NCBI GenBank assembly: GCA_029204045.2
Contig: JAQNDB010000243.1
Coordinates: 44,017-108,016 of the forward strand
Source: Tillandsia leiboldiana
Lineage: Eukaryota > Streptophyta > Magnoliopsida > Poales > Bromeliaceae
Direction: 5' to 3'
Length of the DNA: 64,000 nucleotides
The notes under the pieces are model-generated. The model was not told the DNA's origin and ran no database searches. It saw only the letters and a list, made by a program, of their open reading frames with translations. The translations under genes were made by a program, and so were the position numbers. This document shows positions 31,617 through 42,472 of the stretch, in pieces (position 1 is the stretch's first letter; each line of letters begins with the position of its first letter).

Positions 31617-34161
31617 AGGGTTGCACACAAGAACTTGAACCACGTCGGTACCAAACGACCCTTGGAATTACTGCATATGGATTTAATGGGGCCGATTCGT
31701 CAACCATCTTTGGGAGGTAAATGGTATATTTTTCTTTTGGTTGATGATTTCTCTAGGTATTCATGGGTAACTTTTTTAAAAAGAGAAAGCGGATACTTTC
31801 GACTCTTTTCATGAGGTTTGTCATCATATTATGAATGAAAGAAATGAAAAGATCGTTCGTGTTCGAAGTGATAGAGGTGTAGAATTCATTAATTCTAAAT
31901 TCATTGCTTTTTGCACTTCCAATGGCATAAAACATGAATTCTCAGCACCCTATACACCTCAGCAGAATGGTGTTGTTGAGCGCAAAAACCGGGTTGTTCA
32001 AGAGATGGCGCGTGTGATGCTTCATAGCCGGAATTTACCGTTATATTTTTGGGCTGAAGCTGTGAACACCGCCGTCTATGTAATTAAGCGAGTGTATTTG
32101 CGCCCTGGAACTTGAAATACACCATATGAGCTGTGGTTTAGTAGAAAACCGAATATCAAATATTTTCGTATCTTTGGGAGTCGATGTTTTATTCTGCGTG
32201 GTCGCGAAAACCTTGGTAAGTTCGACTCTCGAAGCGACGAAGGGATTTTCATGGGTTATTCTACTAACAGTAGAGCATATCGGGTATTTAACTTGGAATC
32301 TAAAATGATGATAGAATCTATAAATGTTAAAGTAGATGAAGCTTTCCACTTTACATTTGATAAATCTACCCTTGATATGTCTCTAGATGATGATACTCCT
32401 GTAAATGCATCTTCTCGTAATAACTCTTTCAATAAAGTTGATGCATCTAATGGTACTTCAAGTTTATCTAATGTGCAGGAATTATCACATGTACCTCCGA
32501 CTACTCCGTTACCGCAAACGTTACGCATCTCCAAGGATCATCCGGAATCTAACATTATTGGAGACCCACAAGAAGGAGTTAGAACTCGGAGACAGTTGGT
32601 TTGTGGAGTCGCATGCTACGTCTCCATGATTGAACCAAAGAACATCGATGAAGCTCTTCAGGATGACTACTGGATTGAAGCTATGCAGGAAGAGCTCCAT
32701 CAGTTCGAATGAAACAAAGTCTGGGAATTAACAAAGCCTCCGAAGTAACACAACGTGATTGGTACTAAATGAATTTTCAAGAATAAGAAAAATGAGGATG
32801 GTACCATCATCAGGAATAAAGCACGCTTAGTTGCTCAAGGCTACTCTCAAATAGAAGGTATAGACTTTGATGAAACGTTCGTCCCGGTAGTTAGACTCGA
32901 GTCAATTCGTATTTTATTCGCTATTGCTTGTCTTTTTAAAATCAAACTCTTTCAAATGGACGTTAAGAGCGCGTTTTTAAATGGGTTTTTAAATAAGGAA
33001 GTTTATGTGGCTCAACCAAAAGGTTTTGTAGACTGTAAACAACCTAACCATGTTTTTCGTTTGAGAAAGGCTCTTTACGGTCTAAAACAAGCACCGCGAG
33101 CGTGGTACGAAAGGTTGACAAAGCACCTATTAGAAAAGGGCTATACTCGAGGGGGAGCTAACCGGACTCTCTTTGTGAAGCATTATTAGGATAATTTCAT
33201 TGTGGCACAAATCTATGTCGATGACATTATATTTGGTGCAACTAGAGACAATGATGCTTCTAAATTCGCTGAAACCATGGAAAGCGAATTTGAGATGTCA
33301 ATGATGGGCGAACTGACATACTTTCTTGGATTGCAAGTGAAACAAAATGATGATGGCATCCATTTGTGTCAATCCAAATATGCGAGGGAGTTGGTGAAGA
33401 AATTCGATTTAGAAAACTCTAAAGATTTTCCGAGTCCTATGGGAACTAGCAATAAGGGATTAGGAAGTGAATCTCTTAGTGAGAGTGTAGACGAGAAGCT
33501 TTATCGCAGCATGATAGGAAGTCTACTCTATCTTACAGCTAGTCGCCCGGATATATCCTTTAGTGTTGGTATTTGCGCGAGATATCAATCAGCACCAAAG
33601 GAGGTTCACCTGAAAGCGGTGAAAAGGATCATCCGGTACATCAAAGGAACTTTGAATTTCGGAATTTGGTATCCTATGGGAACAACGCTTGACATTATAG
33701 GATATTCAGATGCCGATTGGGCAGGATCTGTGGATGATCGGAAGAGCACGAGTGGTGCATGTTTTTATCTTGGCCATTGCCTTGTTGCATGGCATAGTAA
33801 AAAGCAAAACTGCATTGCACTCTCGACTGCCGAAGCGGAATATATTTCAGCAGGTAGTTGTTCAACCCAACTCATTTGGATGAAAAGTGTGTTGAGCGAC
33901 TTCCGAATTTCAGCAACTTCGGTAACGATTCTTTGTGACAACACAAGTGCTATAAACATTTCTAAAAACCCTGTGTTGCACTCGAGAACAAAACACATTG
34001 AACTTAGATATCATTTTCTAAGAGAGCTAGTTGAATCAAATATTCTTCAAATTTCCTACATTTCAACTGAGGATCAATTAGCTGACTTTTTAACAAAACC
34101 TTTGGATCAAAAATGTTTTATTCATTTGCGTAAGGCAATTGGAATGCTTTCCTTGAAATAA
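31617..34161 (+). pseudogene. E2 integrase, reverse transcriptase and RNase H, broken
   Basis: Continuation of E2 pol. Lesions against E3: the TGA at 31614, an extra A in an A-run near 31776 (frameshift), TGA at 32113, TGA at 32710, TAA at 32746, TGA at 32770 and TAG at 33187. Between them the protein is still clear: the integrase SDRG and QQNGVVERKNR motifs, RT with LKQAPRAWYERL and YVDD, and RNase H with SDADWAG. Four of the six stops need a C-to-T or G-to-A change relative to E3. E2 cannot make its own polymerase. Confidence 0.92.
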
Positions 34162-35739
34162 TTCCTTTTTGAAATCATTGCTTAGGTTAGGTTTTGTTTT
34201 TGTGTTTTTGTTCCTTATCTATGCTTAGACATAGAACATTAATTGAGCATTAGTATTATTGACTTTAATTGCATCATTTCATTTATTTAGAAATTTATTA
34301 TGCTTTGCTTATCATAATAATTCATTTGATGCAATGATCATTTATGTCAATTAAATCATCTTTGTTTTGATCAAAGTCAATTTCTCTCTCAAATGATCTC
34401 TTGGTTTAGCTTTTATCTTATTTGACAATTGAGTCGAGTATGAAATCGAAATCAATTTTTGGTTGAATACCTTATATTTTAAATAATTGATAGCCATTTG
34501 AGGGGGAGTTAATGAAAATTGATATGCTCAAAAGATGTGGAAAGAGTTACATCCCAATGAGGAGTGTGAAAACTACCACCACATGGAGGAAAGAGCTACC
34601 ACCTCAGTCGTCCGAGTACTGTGTGCAGCTACCACATGTATACCAAGCATGGTTATTTGAGTTGATTAAATAAAATGCTTTTTGGAATACTTGACTTTGT
34701 CAAATTCCAAGGTTGGTATAAGGTGGGGATTTTATTGAAAGATGCTCAAAGAGCCACTCCTTACAATAATTTGACTAGATATATTATCTAACTTATCTGG
34801 GATTTCAAACTTCTATTGATCTTGGTATTTCATTTTCATTACCAAATTGATGATTTGATAAAGGCATTACTCATAAGATCATGATAGATGTAATTGAACT
34901 TGTTCAACTTTAAGGGATCTAATTTTTATAAATTTCTGTTTCATTATTTGGATATTAATGATAGATTTAGCATAATCTATTTCTCTTGACATGAAACGAT
35001 GATTTTTATTTAAAGTTGACATGCATAAGTGTTTACAATCTTTTTCTGGATTTTCTAGAATTTTTCAAAATTTTTCTGAAGAAAAAGTTTGGAGTCGATC
35101 CGGACTGGATAATCCGATCCGGATCCCGAACGCAGGAGTTCCCTGCGGGTAGCCAATCCGGACTGGACTCACGATCCGATCCGGACTGCGGCTAGGGTTT
35201 CATATAGAACAAAAGGGTTTTGATTTCTTTTTACTACAATCTTTTGTTCTAAAGTCTCCAGAGCTTCTCTCTCTAGAAATCAACTGATTTGGAGCCTTTT
35301 TCAACTCAGGTTCTTGGATTCCAAGTAAGTTTTCTTGATCAAAAACTCGATTTTTCACAGTTTTCATCTTTTTGCTCAAAAACGTGAAGGAAATCATCTA
35401 ACTTCTTCATTAGAGATTGGTTTTTGGTCAAATTTCTTTTGAAATAAGAACTCTGGGTACATTAGTTTTGATTATATGCTAGTAGGTATTCTCTTGATTA
35501 ACGAATTTTTAGGCTTCGATTTCTGAAAATTCGGTTTTAGGGCATATATTAGAAATTTTTGAAAATCATGGGATTGATCTATTTTTAAAATTCTTTTTGC
35601 AAAACTAATTTGATTCCTAGTTTCTCTACACGATGATGATTGTTTAGCTACAATTTTTCAAATTTTTGAAAATAAACAAATTTTTTCGTGTTCTTGAGTT
35701 GTTGCTCACAGGTTGCTCTTGACTAACGCACTAGCAAGG
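34162..35739 (+). other. E2 noncoding region between pol and extra ORF
   Basis: Contains the conserved block at 34500-34655, a cluster of CCGG palindromes at 35096-35195 with mixed halves (ATCCGGAC and ATCCGGAT), and a predicted leader intron at 35325-35711 (GTAAGT...CTCACAG). The TATA box of E1 is replaced by CATATAGAAC at 35201. No other gene is seen. Confidence 0.6.
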
Positions 35740-36306
35740 ATGGTTTTTGCTTGGATTATTGTGCTCATTGTAGCGTTAGTAGGGACTCGAGCATCTGTTA
35801 AAAAGGAAAAAGATGGAACAGATCAAGAAGAAACAAAAAATGTTCCTCAAACTGAGCCAGAATCAGAAGATGAAGAAGATTGGGACACACTCTGTAAAGA
35901 AGTACAACAATCTGTTGATGACGAAGATAGGTTCTATTTAAAGAACAAAAAGCTGATGAAGTCTTCTTCAACAACAAAGCAGTACTCTAGGCGAAAGAAT
36001 TCGAGGGGCACTGGAATTCAGATTAATGAACCCCTCGCTAGAGCAAACTCTCTGCCTAGAGAACATCAATGGAATGAAGGTCAAAATGCACCGTCAGCAT
36101 CTACACAACTTCCTTCTACCTCCAGGAGAAACTCCACAGAAACTGATATATTATCTATCCAACGAGAACAGAAAAGAATGTCTGAAGAACAAGAAATTAT
36201 GTTAGCTGATCTTCGAAAGATGAAAAAGAATTGTTCCAAAATATCAAGAATGCTTAAAGGAATTTTGAACAAATTGAACTGTACAAGTTCTGAGGATTCT
36301 GAATAA
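35740..36306 (+). CDS. E2 extra ORF (env position), short form, 188 aa
   Basis: Starts at ATG 35740, 29 bp after the predicted acceptor, and is open to TAA. The N-terminus MVFAWIIVLIVALVGT is a strongly hydrophobic segment fit for a signal peptide or membrane anchor. Then come an acidic stretch (ESEDEEDWDTLCKEVQQ), a basic stretch (KQYSRRKN) and a C-terminal coiled-coil-like region ending CTSSEDSE. It is co-linear with the E1 protein and likewise lacks the central domain of E3. It stays open although pol has six stops, but it is short, so that is weak evidence for selection. Confidence 0.65.
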   Translation: MVFAWIIVLIVALVGTRASVKKEKDGTDQEETKNVPQTEPESEDEEDWDTLCKEVQQSVDDEDRFYLKNKKLMKSSSTTKQYSRRKNSRGTGIQINEPLARANSLPREHQWNEGQNAPSASTQLPSTSRRNSTETDILSIQREQKRMSEEQEIMLADLRKMKKNCSKISRMLKGILNKLNCTSSEDSE

Positions 36307-36955
36307 TCCTTGTTTTGCTGTTCTAACTCTTAATTTCTTTTGCAGGTTTTAAGTTTTAGTTCTTACCTTTTAGTGTTTTTGAACTTTTAACCTCTCCTTT
36401 TTATTTTTGTATAATTTTGGCAACTTTAGTGACAAAAAGGGGGAGAGAATATAAGAACAATTGGAACAATGGTATGAGAACTATGAACTTTGAACTATGA
36501 AAGCTAAGTATCAAAGCAACTTTTGGTTTGATATTGTGATTGCATGCATGCTTCGACTAACTATTTGACTAACTATTTGGGCATGTATTATTACTAACAA
36601 GTTGTTTGATTACTAACATGTTCTGTGACATTTGAATTTTATTGCTTAGAAGATATGTCTATTTCTGATTATGATCTTAATACATATCTGAGTTCACAAA
36701 TGTCATGGTAAGTATAAACTCTATCTCTGTTTGGTTTTGAATGCTAAATATTCTTGAGGTATCTAACGATCTCTTTTGTCAAGAATGATTTCTTTTGCAG
36801 AGAGTACAGATGTCTAAGTCTAGAGTCTGTTTTAGGAGTTTATCTCATGTATTTACTTATTGGTTCTCAAATGTAAATTTTTGTTGTATGGTGATAGCAA
36901 CAAAAATATGTTTTTGAATTTTCTTGAGTGGATTCTCTGTTTTGTCACGAAACCG

Positions 36956-36969
36956 CCAAAGGGAGAGAT
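36956..36969 (+). other. E2 polypurine tract
   Basis: CCAAAGGGAGAGAT lies directly before the LTR start TGTTAAGG. The run of five G in E1 and E3 is here GGGAG. Confidence 0.8.
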
Positions 36970-38313
36970 TGTTAAGGAATTTGTTTTGGCGCATTTCGTA
37001 AAAGTGTTAAGTCTTGAAGATTGAAGATAAAGAAGTTTGGATCATATACCTCAATCTCAAGAAAGAAGAATTCAAAAGGATCAGGTACGTTTAACTAATT
37101 AATTTTGATGATCCGAATACTTCTTATAGTGTAGAAACACTTGGATGAATTTTTAATTGCATAAAAATCAAAAAACTGGACATACTACATGTTCAGGATC
37201 CGGATCGGGCACTACAGTCCGGACCCCGAACATAGGGTAGTTCATGCGCAATTCCAGTCCGGACCGTGGTATCTCAGTCCGGACCCCGAACGTTAATTCT
37301 GATAGAATTGCTTGGACAGTCCGGACAGTGGTATTTCAGCCCGGACCCCGAACGTTAATTCTGAAGGAATTGCATGAACAGTCCGGACCATGGTATTTCA
37401 GTCCGGACCGTGAACGTATGTTTTTTTGGAAACTGTCTGTTTAAGCCACGACAGTCCGGACCGCCAATTCCAGTCCGGACGGTCGTCCTGCAAAATTCCA
37501 GATTAGGTCAGTTTTTTATTCTTATCCTCTTCCAACGGTTTCTAACCTATAAATAGACCCTACGATTTATCTTTCCGTAGGAATCCGAGGTAATCAAAGA
37601 AAAACCTTATACGGTCAAAAAGAGAGAGATCCACATATAGAGAAGAAAGGAAATAACTAGATTAATCCTATGTTTCTTCATCTATATTAATTAATTTGAT
37701 TCTAGGTTTTCTTACTCAGATTTTGAGTACAATCAAATTAATGAATAATTAGATGGCATTTCCGATCTATCTTTGATCTAAGTTTTCGACGGATCATCAC
37801 CACCCAAAAACAACGATTTTCCCAAAATCGGCGCGTGGACTCGCGTGGCCTTGTGGATTCAAGGTGCTACCACTCTCGTGGATTCGGAGCAAGGTACGTT
37901 CGTGGATTCGAGACGTGCTACTGGGTGAAGACCGTGGATTCGGTTGGACGTCGTGGATTCGACGTTGGACGCCGTGGATTCGGTGTTGGACGCTAATCGT
38001 TGATTCGAGGAGCGTTGCGGAGCGAGCGGAGAAGATCTACTAGGAGCGTATGGAAAAAGGTCGAGTCGTCTGTGAGTACGGTATATCACCTTTGTACGTG
38101 TTATAATTCTAGTGGATTTCGCCGTGTTATCGGTCCCATGGTTTTTTACTCCGGTTTGGAGTTTTCCACGTAAAAATCTTGCGTATTATATTTCCATTTC
38201 CGCATTGGGTTTTATTGCGCAACGATTTTTGAGTGTTTATTATTTACACCTATTCACCCCCCCTCTTGGTGGTTTTTCCCCTATTTAGATCCATATTTTA
38301 TCATAACCCAACA
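36970..38313 (+). repeat. E2 3' LTR (1344 bp)
   Basis: Begins TGTTAAGGAATTTG and ends ATAACCCAACA. The U3 at 37196-37485 has ten CCGG-centred sites in the same order as E1, but nine read GTCCGGAC (or CCCGGAC) instead of ATCCGGAT. TATAAATA is at 37548-37555 and the GTGGATTCG block at 37840-38010. Confidence 0.92.
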
Positions 38314-40176
38314 CATTCTATACATCTTGAAGAAATTCCAACCCACCTAGAACGCTTTCCGCAGGCAAACACTGGAGTCGGTGAAGCGCCGCACCGCTCA
38401 CTGCCAAAAATCTGCCAGAAACGCCCAAAAGCGCGCCGCATGCGCGCGCACAGTCGTGATCCTCGGAAAATATCCCCGGAAGCTCGAACAATCCTCTCGA
38501 GTCCTCTAAAACAAACTGCGCGCACACCGGCCCTCTCCACAGCCGGCTCACCTCGTACGTGCGCATGAATGCGCGCACCCTCAGCCCCGCACAACAAAAT
38601 CCACAAGCTCACAGCACAAGTACAAAGATGGAAGGAATAATCCAAATAAGCTCAAAGCCTCATAAAAATCCATCTAAGAATGCAAAAACTCAACTACAAA
38701 AATCTGTCGGCTTACCTCGTACGTGCGGCCGACGAGCGCGCGACTCCGCTCCACTCCAAGTAGTAGGAAAACAGCACACTTCTCATCCTCTTCTTCTCCT
38801 TCTTCTTCATCTCTTTCTTTTCCTTGCTTTCTCTCTTTTCTTTCTCTCTTTCTCTTTTTCTGTCATGGAGAAGAAGGCAGGAGCAAGGGCTCATTATAGA
38901 GGGTGGTGAGCTTGGGGAGGGAAATGACCAAAGTGCCCTCACTAAAAATCCGAAACTTGCTTAATTCTGGGCTAATTACCTCACTGAGTACCGGTACCCC
39001 AAACTGTGTACGGGTACGAAACCATTTAGTACCGGTACCCCAAACTGTGTACGGGTACTAAACCATTTAGTTCCGGAACTAAGTGTTGGGTTCCGGAACA
39101 CAGCATGCAGTTCCGGAACACAGACTTTGGTACCGGAACTCTAGCTCCAAATCCTCCAAATCCGAAGTCTGAGGCTTCCTCAACGCCGCGGCCAACTCAC
39201 TTTTCGCCCCGGAAGCTTCTGCACCACTCTGAAATCTCCCGAACCCCACTGTCAACATAAAATACACATGACCAAAGCTTTTTCCCACTCAGAAAGCTCA
39301 ACTGTGGAGTCGGTGTGCTCAATACGACAATCCGGTGCTCTCACAAGAAAATCCTCAATTGGATTCTTTTCTCATTTCTTTTCTCGTTCCTTTTCTCAAT
39401 TCCAAAGCTGGTTTCAAGTAATTACTTAAATCCTTTAATTGCCAACTCCAAATCACTTTTCACCTTCGGAGCCTCCACATCAAACCGAAACCTCCTGAGC
39501 TCCGCTGTAACCTGAAATACACGTGTTCCAACACCTTCCAATTTTCCTGTGCACAACCACGGAGTCAGTTCTCTATTCAATCCAGTACTCTACAAGTACT
39601 CTACAAGTACGCAATGCCTCGAAATCCCTGATTCAAACTGGGCTTCCAAGTTCGACGCTGCTAACTCACTTTCTTCTCAAAGGATTCTGCGTCGATCCGG
39701 AACAATCAAAACTCATCTGTAAACCCAAATGGAACACGCCCAAGGCGATCTCTCCGCACCACGCCATCTCGCGAGGTTGGCGCGCTAAACGAAGTCCCGG
39801 TACTCTACAGCCACTGCACTCAGAACAATGAAGCGATTAAAATCGACTACTCGGACCATTAGATTCGGACTCCAGACGGTCGATCGACCGACGTTGGTCG
39901 GCAGGGGATTTAAATCAGGTGTACTATTCACAACTTAAGTTGTGGGCCCATTTTGTTTTTGTTGTTTTCGAGACGATCCGACCGTTGGATCGAAATTTGG
40001 TTTATACCATTTTCAATCATTTCGACGAGACGGTCGCGCTGGCGATTTCAAATTTTCGAGATCAGACTCGGATCTGAAAGGCAAATTTTTGACCATTTAG
40101 GTTTATTTTTGTTTTTTCTCCGTCACATTCACATTTAAATTCCTCAAATTCAAATTTGAATTTCTCAGGTACTACA
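38314..40176 (-). repeat. T6: old LTR, minus strand, cut by E2
   Basis: Read on the minus strand it starts TGTAGTACCTGAG at 40176, passes CCGG-centred palindromes, then a TATAATGA-like box (about 38892-38899), a purine-rich leader and a GTACGAGGTAAGCCG step, ending where E2 inserted. No polypurine tract lies on the far side of 40176, so it should be a 5' or solo LTR. The assignment rests on the TG start, promoter-like order and similarity of the start to T2 and T5; the other border is outside the window. Confidence 0.55.
38987..39145. repeat. Short tandem repeats with GTACCGGTAC and TTCCGGAA palindromes in T6
   Basis: A 41-bp unit containing AGTACCGGTACCCC and TGTGTACGGGTAC occurs twice (38987 and 39028), followed by three TTCCGGAA(C) palindromes and a further TACCGGAACT. 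It is another CCGG-centred palindrome cluster upstream of a TATA-like box (minus-strand sense). Confidence 0.75.
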
Positions 40177-41202
40177 GCAGTAGGCACCCTCGACAGCATT
40201 TTCCCTCTGGGACCACCCTGGTTACAGTATTCCTAGTGGCAGTGACTCCAGTGGTGCCGTTTGAGTGAGCAACCCCTTCGTGCCGACGATTAGTGTTGAG
40301 GTACCAAGGCAGGATGGACATCTGATAGCAGATGTGCAGCGGAACATTATTGGTCGACTGAGTCAGTTACGACAATTTGACCCGCCCGACACGCATGATT
40401 GAGTTTAGAGCCCCTAGAGGTAGAGTCGTGGGCGGCGGTGATGGAAAACTAATTGAGAGCCTCCTAGTGCCAAAGAGTTACGCAGTTGCTGAGCCGCGCA
40501 TTTTTGCATTTTTGAGGGTCGAGGCACACGGGATATATGTGTTGTGAGAGGATTGTGCTGGGATACCTTTTCGGCTTGTCGGTCCCTCTGACTACAAATT
40601 TGGGATGCCTCGTTGGAGCATGGCACTGTAGTTCTTTTGGACAGGGACTTGCCACTGAGGGGGGAGGTATGGAGAGAAGCACCCGACACCAAATGATTGG
40701 AGAACGGAATTGCAAGCAGTTGCCTTCCCGATTTCCCCCGTAGGGTCATGGATTTTTGAGGCGCCAGAAGACGGGTGGACCTCGACGGCAGTATCAGCAT
40801 CAGTTTTAGCAGCGGTAGTAGCTTGGAGGTGTGAGCTGTGGTGGGCCATTTTTGTCACCCTAGTGTGAGCCGAGGCAGGGGCGGTGCCCCTTTTTGGATA
40901 GTCGAGATAGCTCCAGGCAGATAGGGTTGTGACATCGAAGCAGACGGAGTGATGACCCCCTGTACCAGTGGGCGAATTCGCACAGCCTGATGGAGGACAC
41001 CATGTCAGCGAACTATGTCATTGTGGGGCGTTTTCTTTCCTGCATGGACTCGAGGTAGGGTTGTTACCCCGTGCCCTTGAGGTACAGATTTTTGGACCAT
41101 GTCCAATGCAGTCGAGGCCGTGGATTGTGCCGGCAGACTTATTGGTTTACGGCGGCCCCAGTGGATGGATTGAGTGTTTTGGATTGGGGAGTGTGTTATC
41201 TT
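40177..41202. other. Unrecognised old sequence between T6 and E4
   Basis: About 1 kb, GC-balanced, with stops in all frames. I see no clear host gene. One plus-strand frame near 41120 reads VPADLLVYGG, faintly like the region before a gypsy protease motif, so this may be a decayed gypsy internal region. That resemblance is weak. Confidence 0.3.
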
Positions 41203-41273
41203 TGTTGGGTTATATGTAATAATGGATCTAAATAGGGGAAAAAACACATAGAGGGGGGTGAATAGGTGTAAAC
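41203..41273 (-). repeat. E4 3' LTR, outer 71 bp
   Basis: Plus-strand TGTTGGGTTATATGTAATAA through AATAGGTGTAAAC, the conserved LTR end. The last five bases, TAAAC, are the target duplication of T4 and recur at 56973-56977, where the LTR resumes. Confidence 0.9.
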
Positions 41274-42472
41274 TGTGGTGACCCGGATCTTTGCAGGGCT
41301 TCTACAGTGTGACCAGCAGCTTCTGGAAGCCTACGTGGCATGTCGGCGGTGTTCGCGCGCCAATTTGGACACAAGAGATGGACTCGGGGCTTAAAATGGA
41401 TCACGTGGGTAATCGGGGGACCCCGTCGGATGTTTAGAAGAGTTTACGCGCAGAGTGGATATCAAATTTAGGCTCGGCGCGAAATTCGGATTAAAAATAC
41501 CTTTTCGGGAGCCTCCGGCAATTTATAGGATTGGAATTTGGCAAAATGGACGCCAGATTTGGAATCAGCGCGCGAAAACGGTCAAGATGGGCTATTTACT
41601 TGTATTTTTGGAGCTTGCTACAGTAATTTTACTGTTCATCGCCGGAACAGTGTTTCCGGCGATCGCCGGCGGCGGGCAGCGGCGGAAGGCGGCGGAGGGC
41701 GCTCGGGCAGGCGGCTAGCGGCCGCGGGCAGGCGCTGAAGGCGCGGGCAGGTGCGCGGTCCACCGCGGAGGGCGTGCGCCGGGAGCGGGCCACGTGGCGC
41801 TTTCCTGTTGGCCGGCGCAGCAGGCGCGGTCCACGGAATTTGGGCCCGGGTGCACGGTGAACCGGGTGGACACGTGGCAGACGGTTATTGGTGCGGCGTT
41901 GTGCGCGCGGTCCACGCAAGGAGTGGAGCAGTTGACCGGGGCAGGTGGCCGTACCGCGGGCAGGTGGCCGTACGCGGGGCAGGCGCGGGCGACGTGGGCA
42001 GTGCCACGTGGCGCCCGGTGATTCGCGGGCGCCACCTACCGCGTTGACGCGGGCAGGGACACGTGGCGCTCTCAGCGGTGGCTTGCACAGCTGCAGCGTG
42101 TTCGGGGGACACGTGGCGGGCGCTGGGGCGGGTCGGACGAAGCCGGGATCCCGTCCGACGGAGCATTTTGGACTGGGCCGCACTGTGCGCGCCCGAAAGT
42201 TCTGGGCCGGGCCGCACTGTGTGCGCCCGAAAGATTTCGGGCGCCCGAAAAATCGGACAAAATGGGAATTTTCCCAATTGTTTTCTGCTGCCTATAAATA
42301 GCACCCGAGCCTTCTTCTTTGGCTCTTTTCTCTCAACCCACGCATCTTCTGCCCGAGCACCTTGAAACAGACTTGTTCCTCTCTAAATTCTTGAACTTCC
42401 TGCCAAGTTCTACGATTTTATGAGCACGCATCCCGAGGTTCTGGATTTTACGGCCCGGCGCGACGTTGCATC
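41274..42472 (+). repeat. T4 solo LTR, left part
   Basis: Begins TGTGGTGACCCGG directly after TAAAC. It contains the U3 with six CACGTG motifs (41402-42115) and TATAAATA at 42293-42300, and is cut at GCATC (42468-42472) by E3. With the right part at 54124-56972 it forms a 4048-bp LTR bordered by TAAAC on both sides, with no internal sequence, so it is a solo LTR left by LTR-LTR recombination. Confidence 0.93.
42468..42472. other. E3 target-site duplication, left copy
   Basis: GCATC, repeated exactly at 54119-54123 on the other side of E3. A 5-bp duplication is standard for copia integration. Confidence 0.92.

Larger units (their letters stand above)
28492..38313 (+). mobile_element. E2: SIRE/Maximus-like copia element, degenerate
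   Basis: Contains the last 509 bp of the 5' LTR, PBS, gag-pol, long 3' region, extra ORF, polypurine tract and complete 3' LTR. The shared part of the two LTRs differs at about 14 sites in 509 bp by eye (near 3%), more than E3, so E2 is older. Many differences are C/T or G/A changes. The right flank CATTC (38314-38318) is the candidate target duplication; the left partner is outside the window. Confidence 0.92.

Noticed and set aside
35096..35210. A second complete LTR inside E2, suggested by LTR-like palindromes
   Set aside because: Only the palindromes are shared. There is no LTR start or end, PBS or polypurine tract at the right spacing, so I call it an internal regulatory block.
38559..38909. 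Possible 116-codon gene in T6 with a hydrophobic Leu/Phe-rich stretch
   Set aside because: The hydrophobic run comes from a simple CTTCTTCTC-type pyrimidine tract in an LTR leader (opposite strand), not from a conserved protein.
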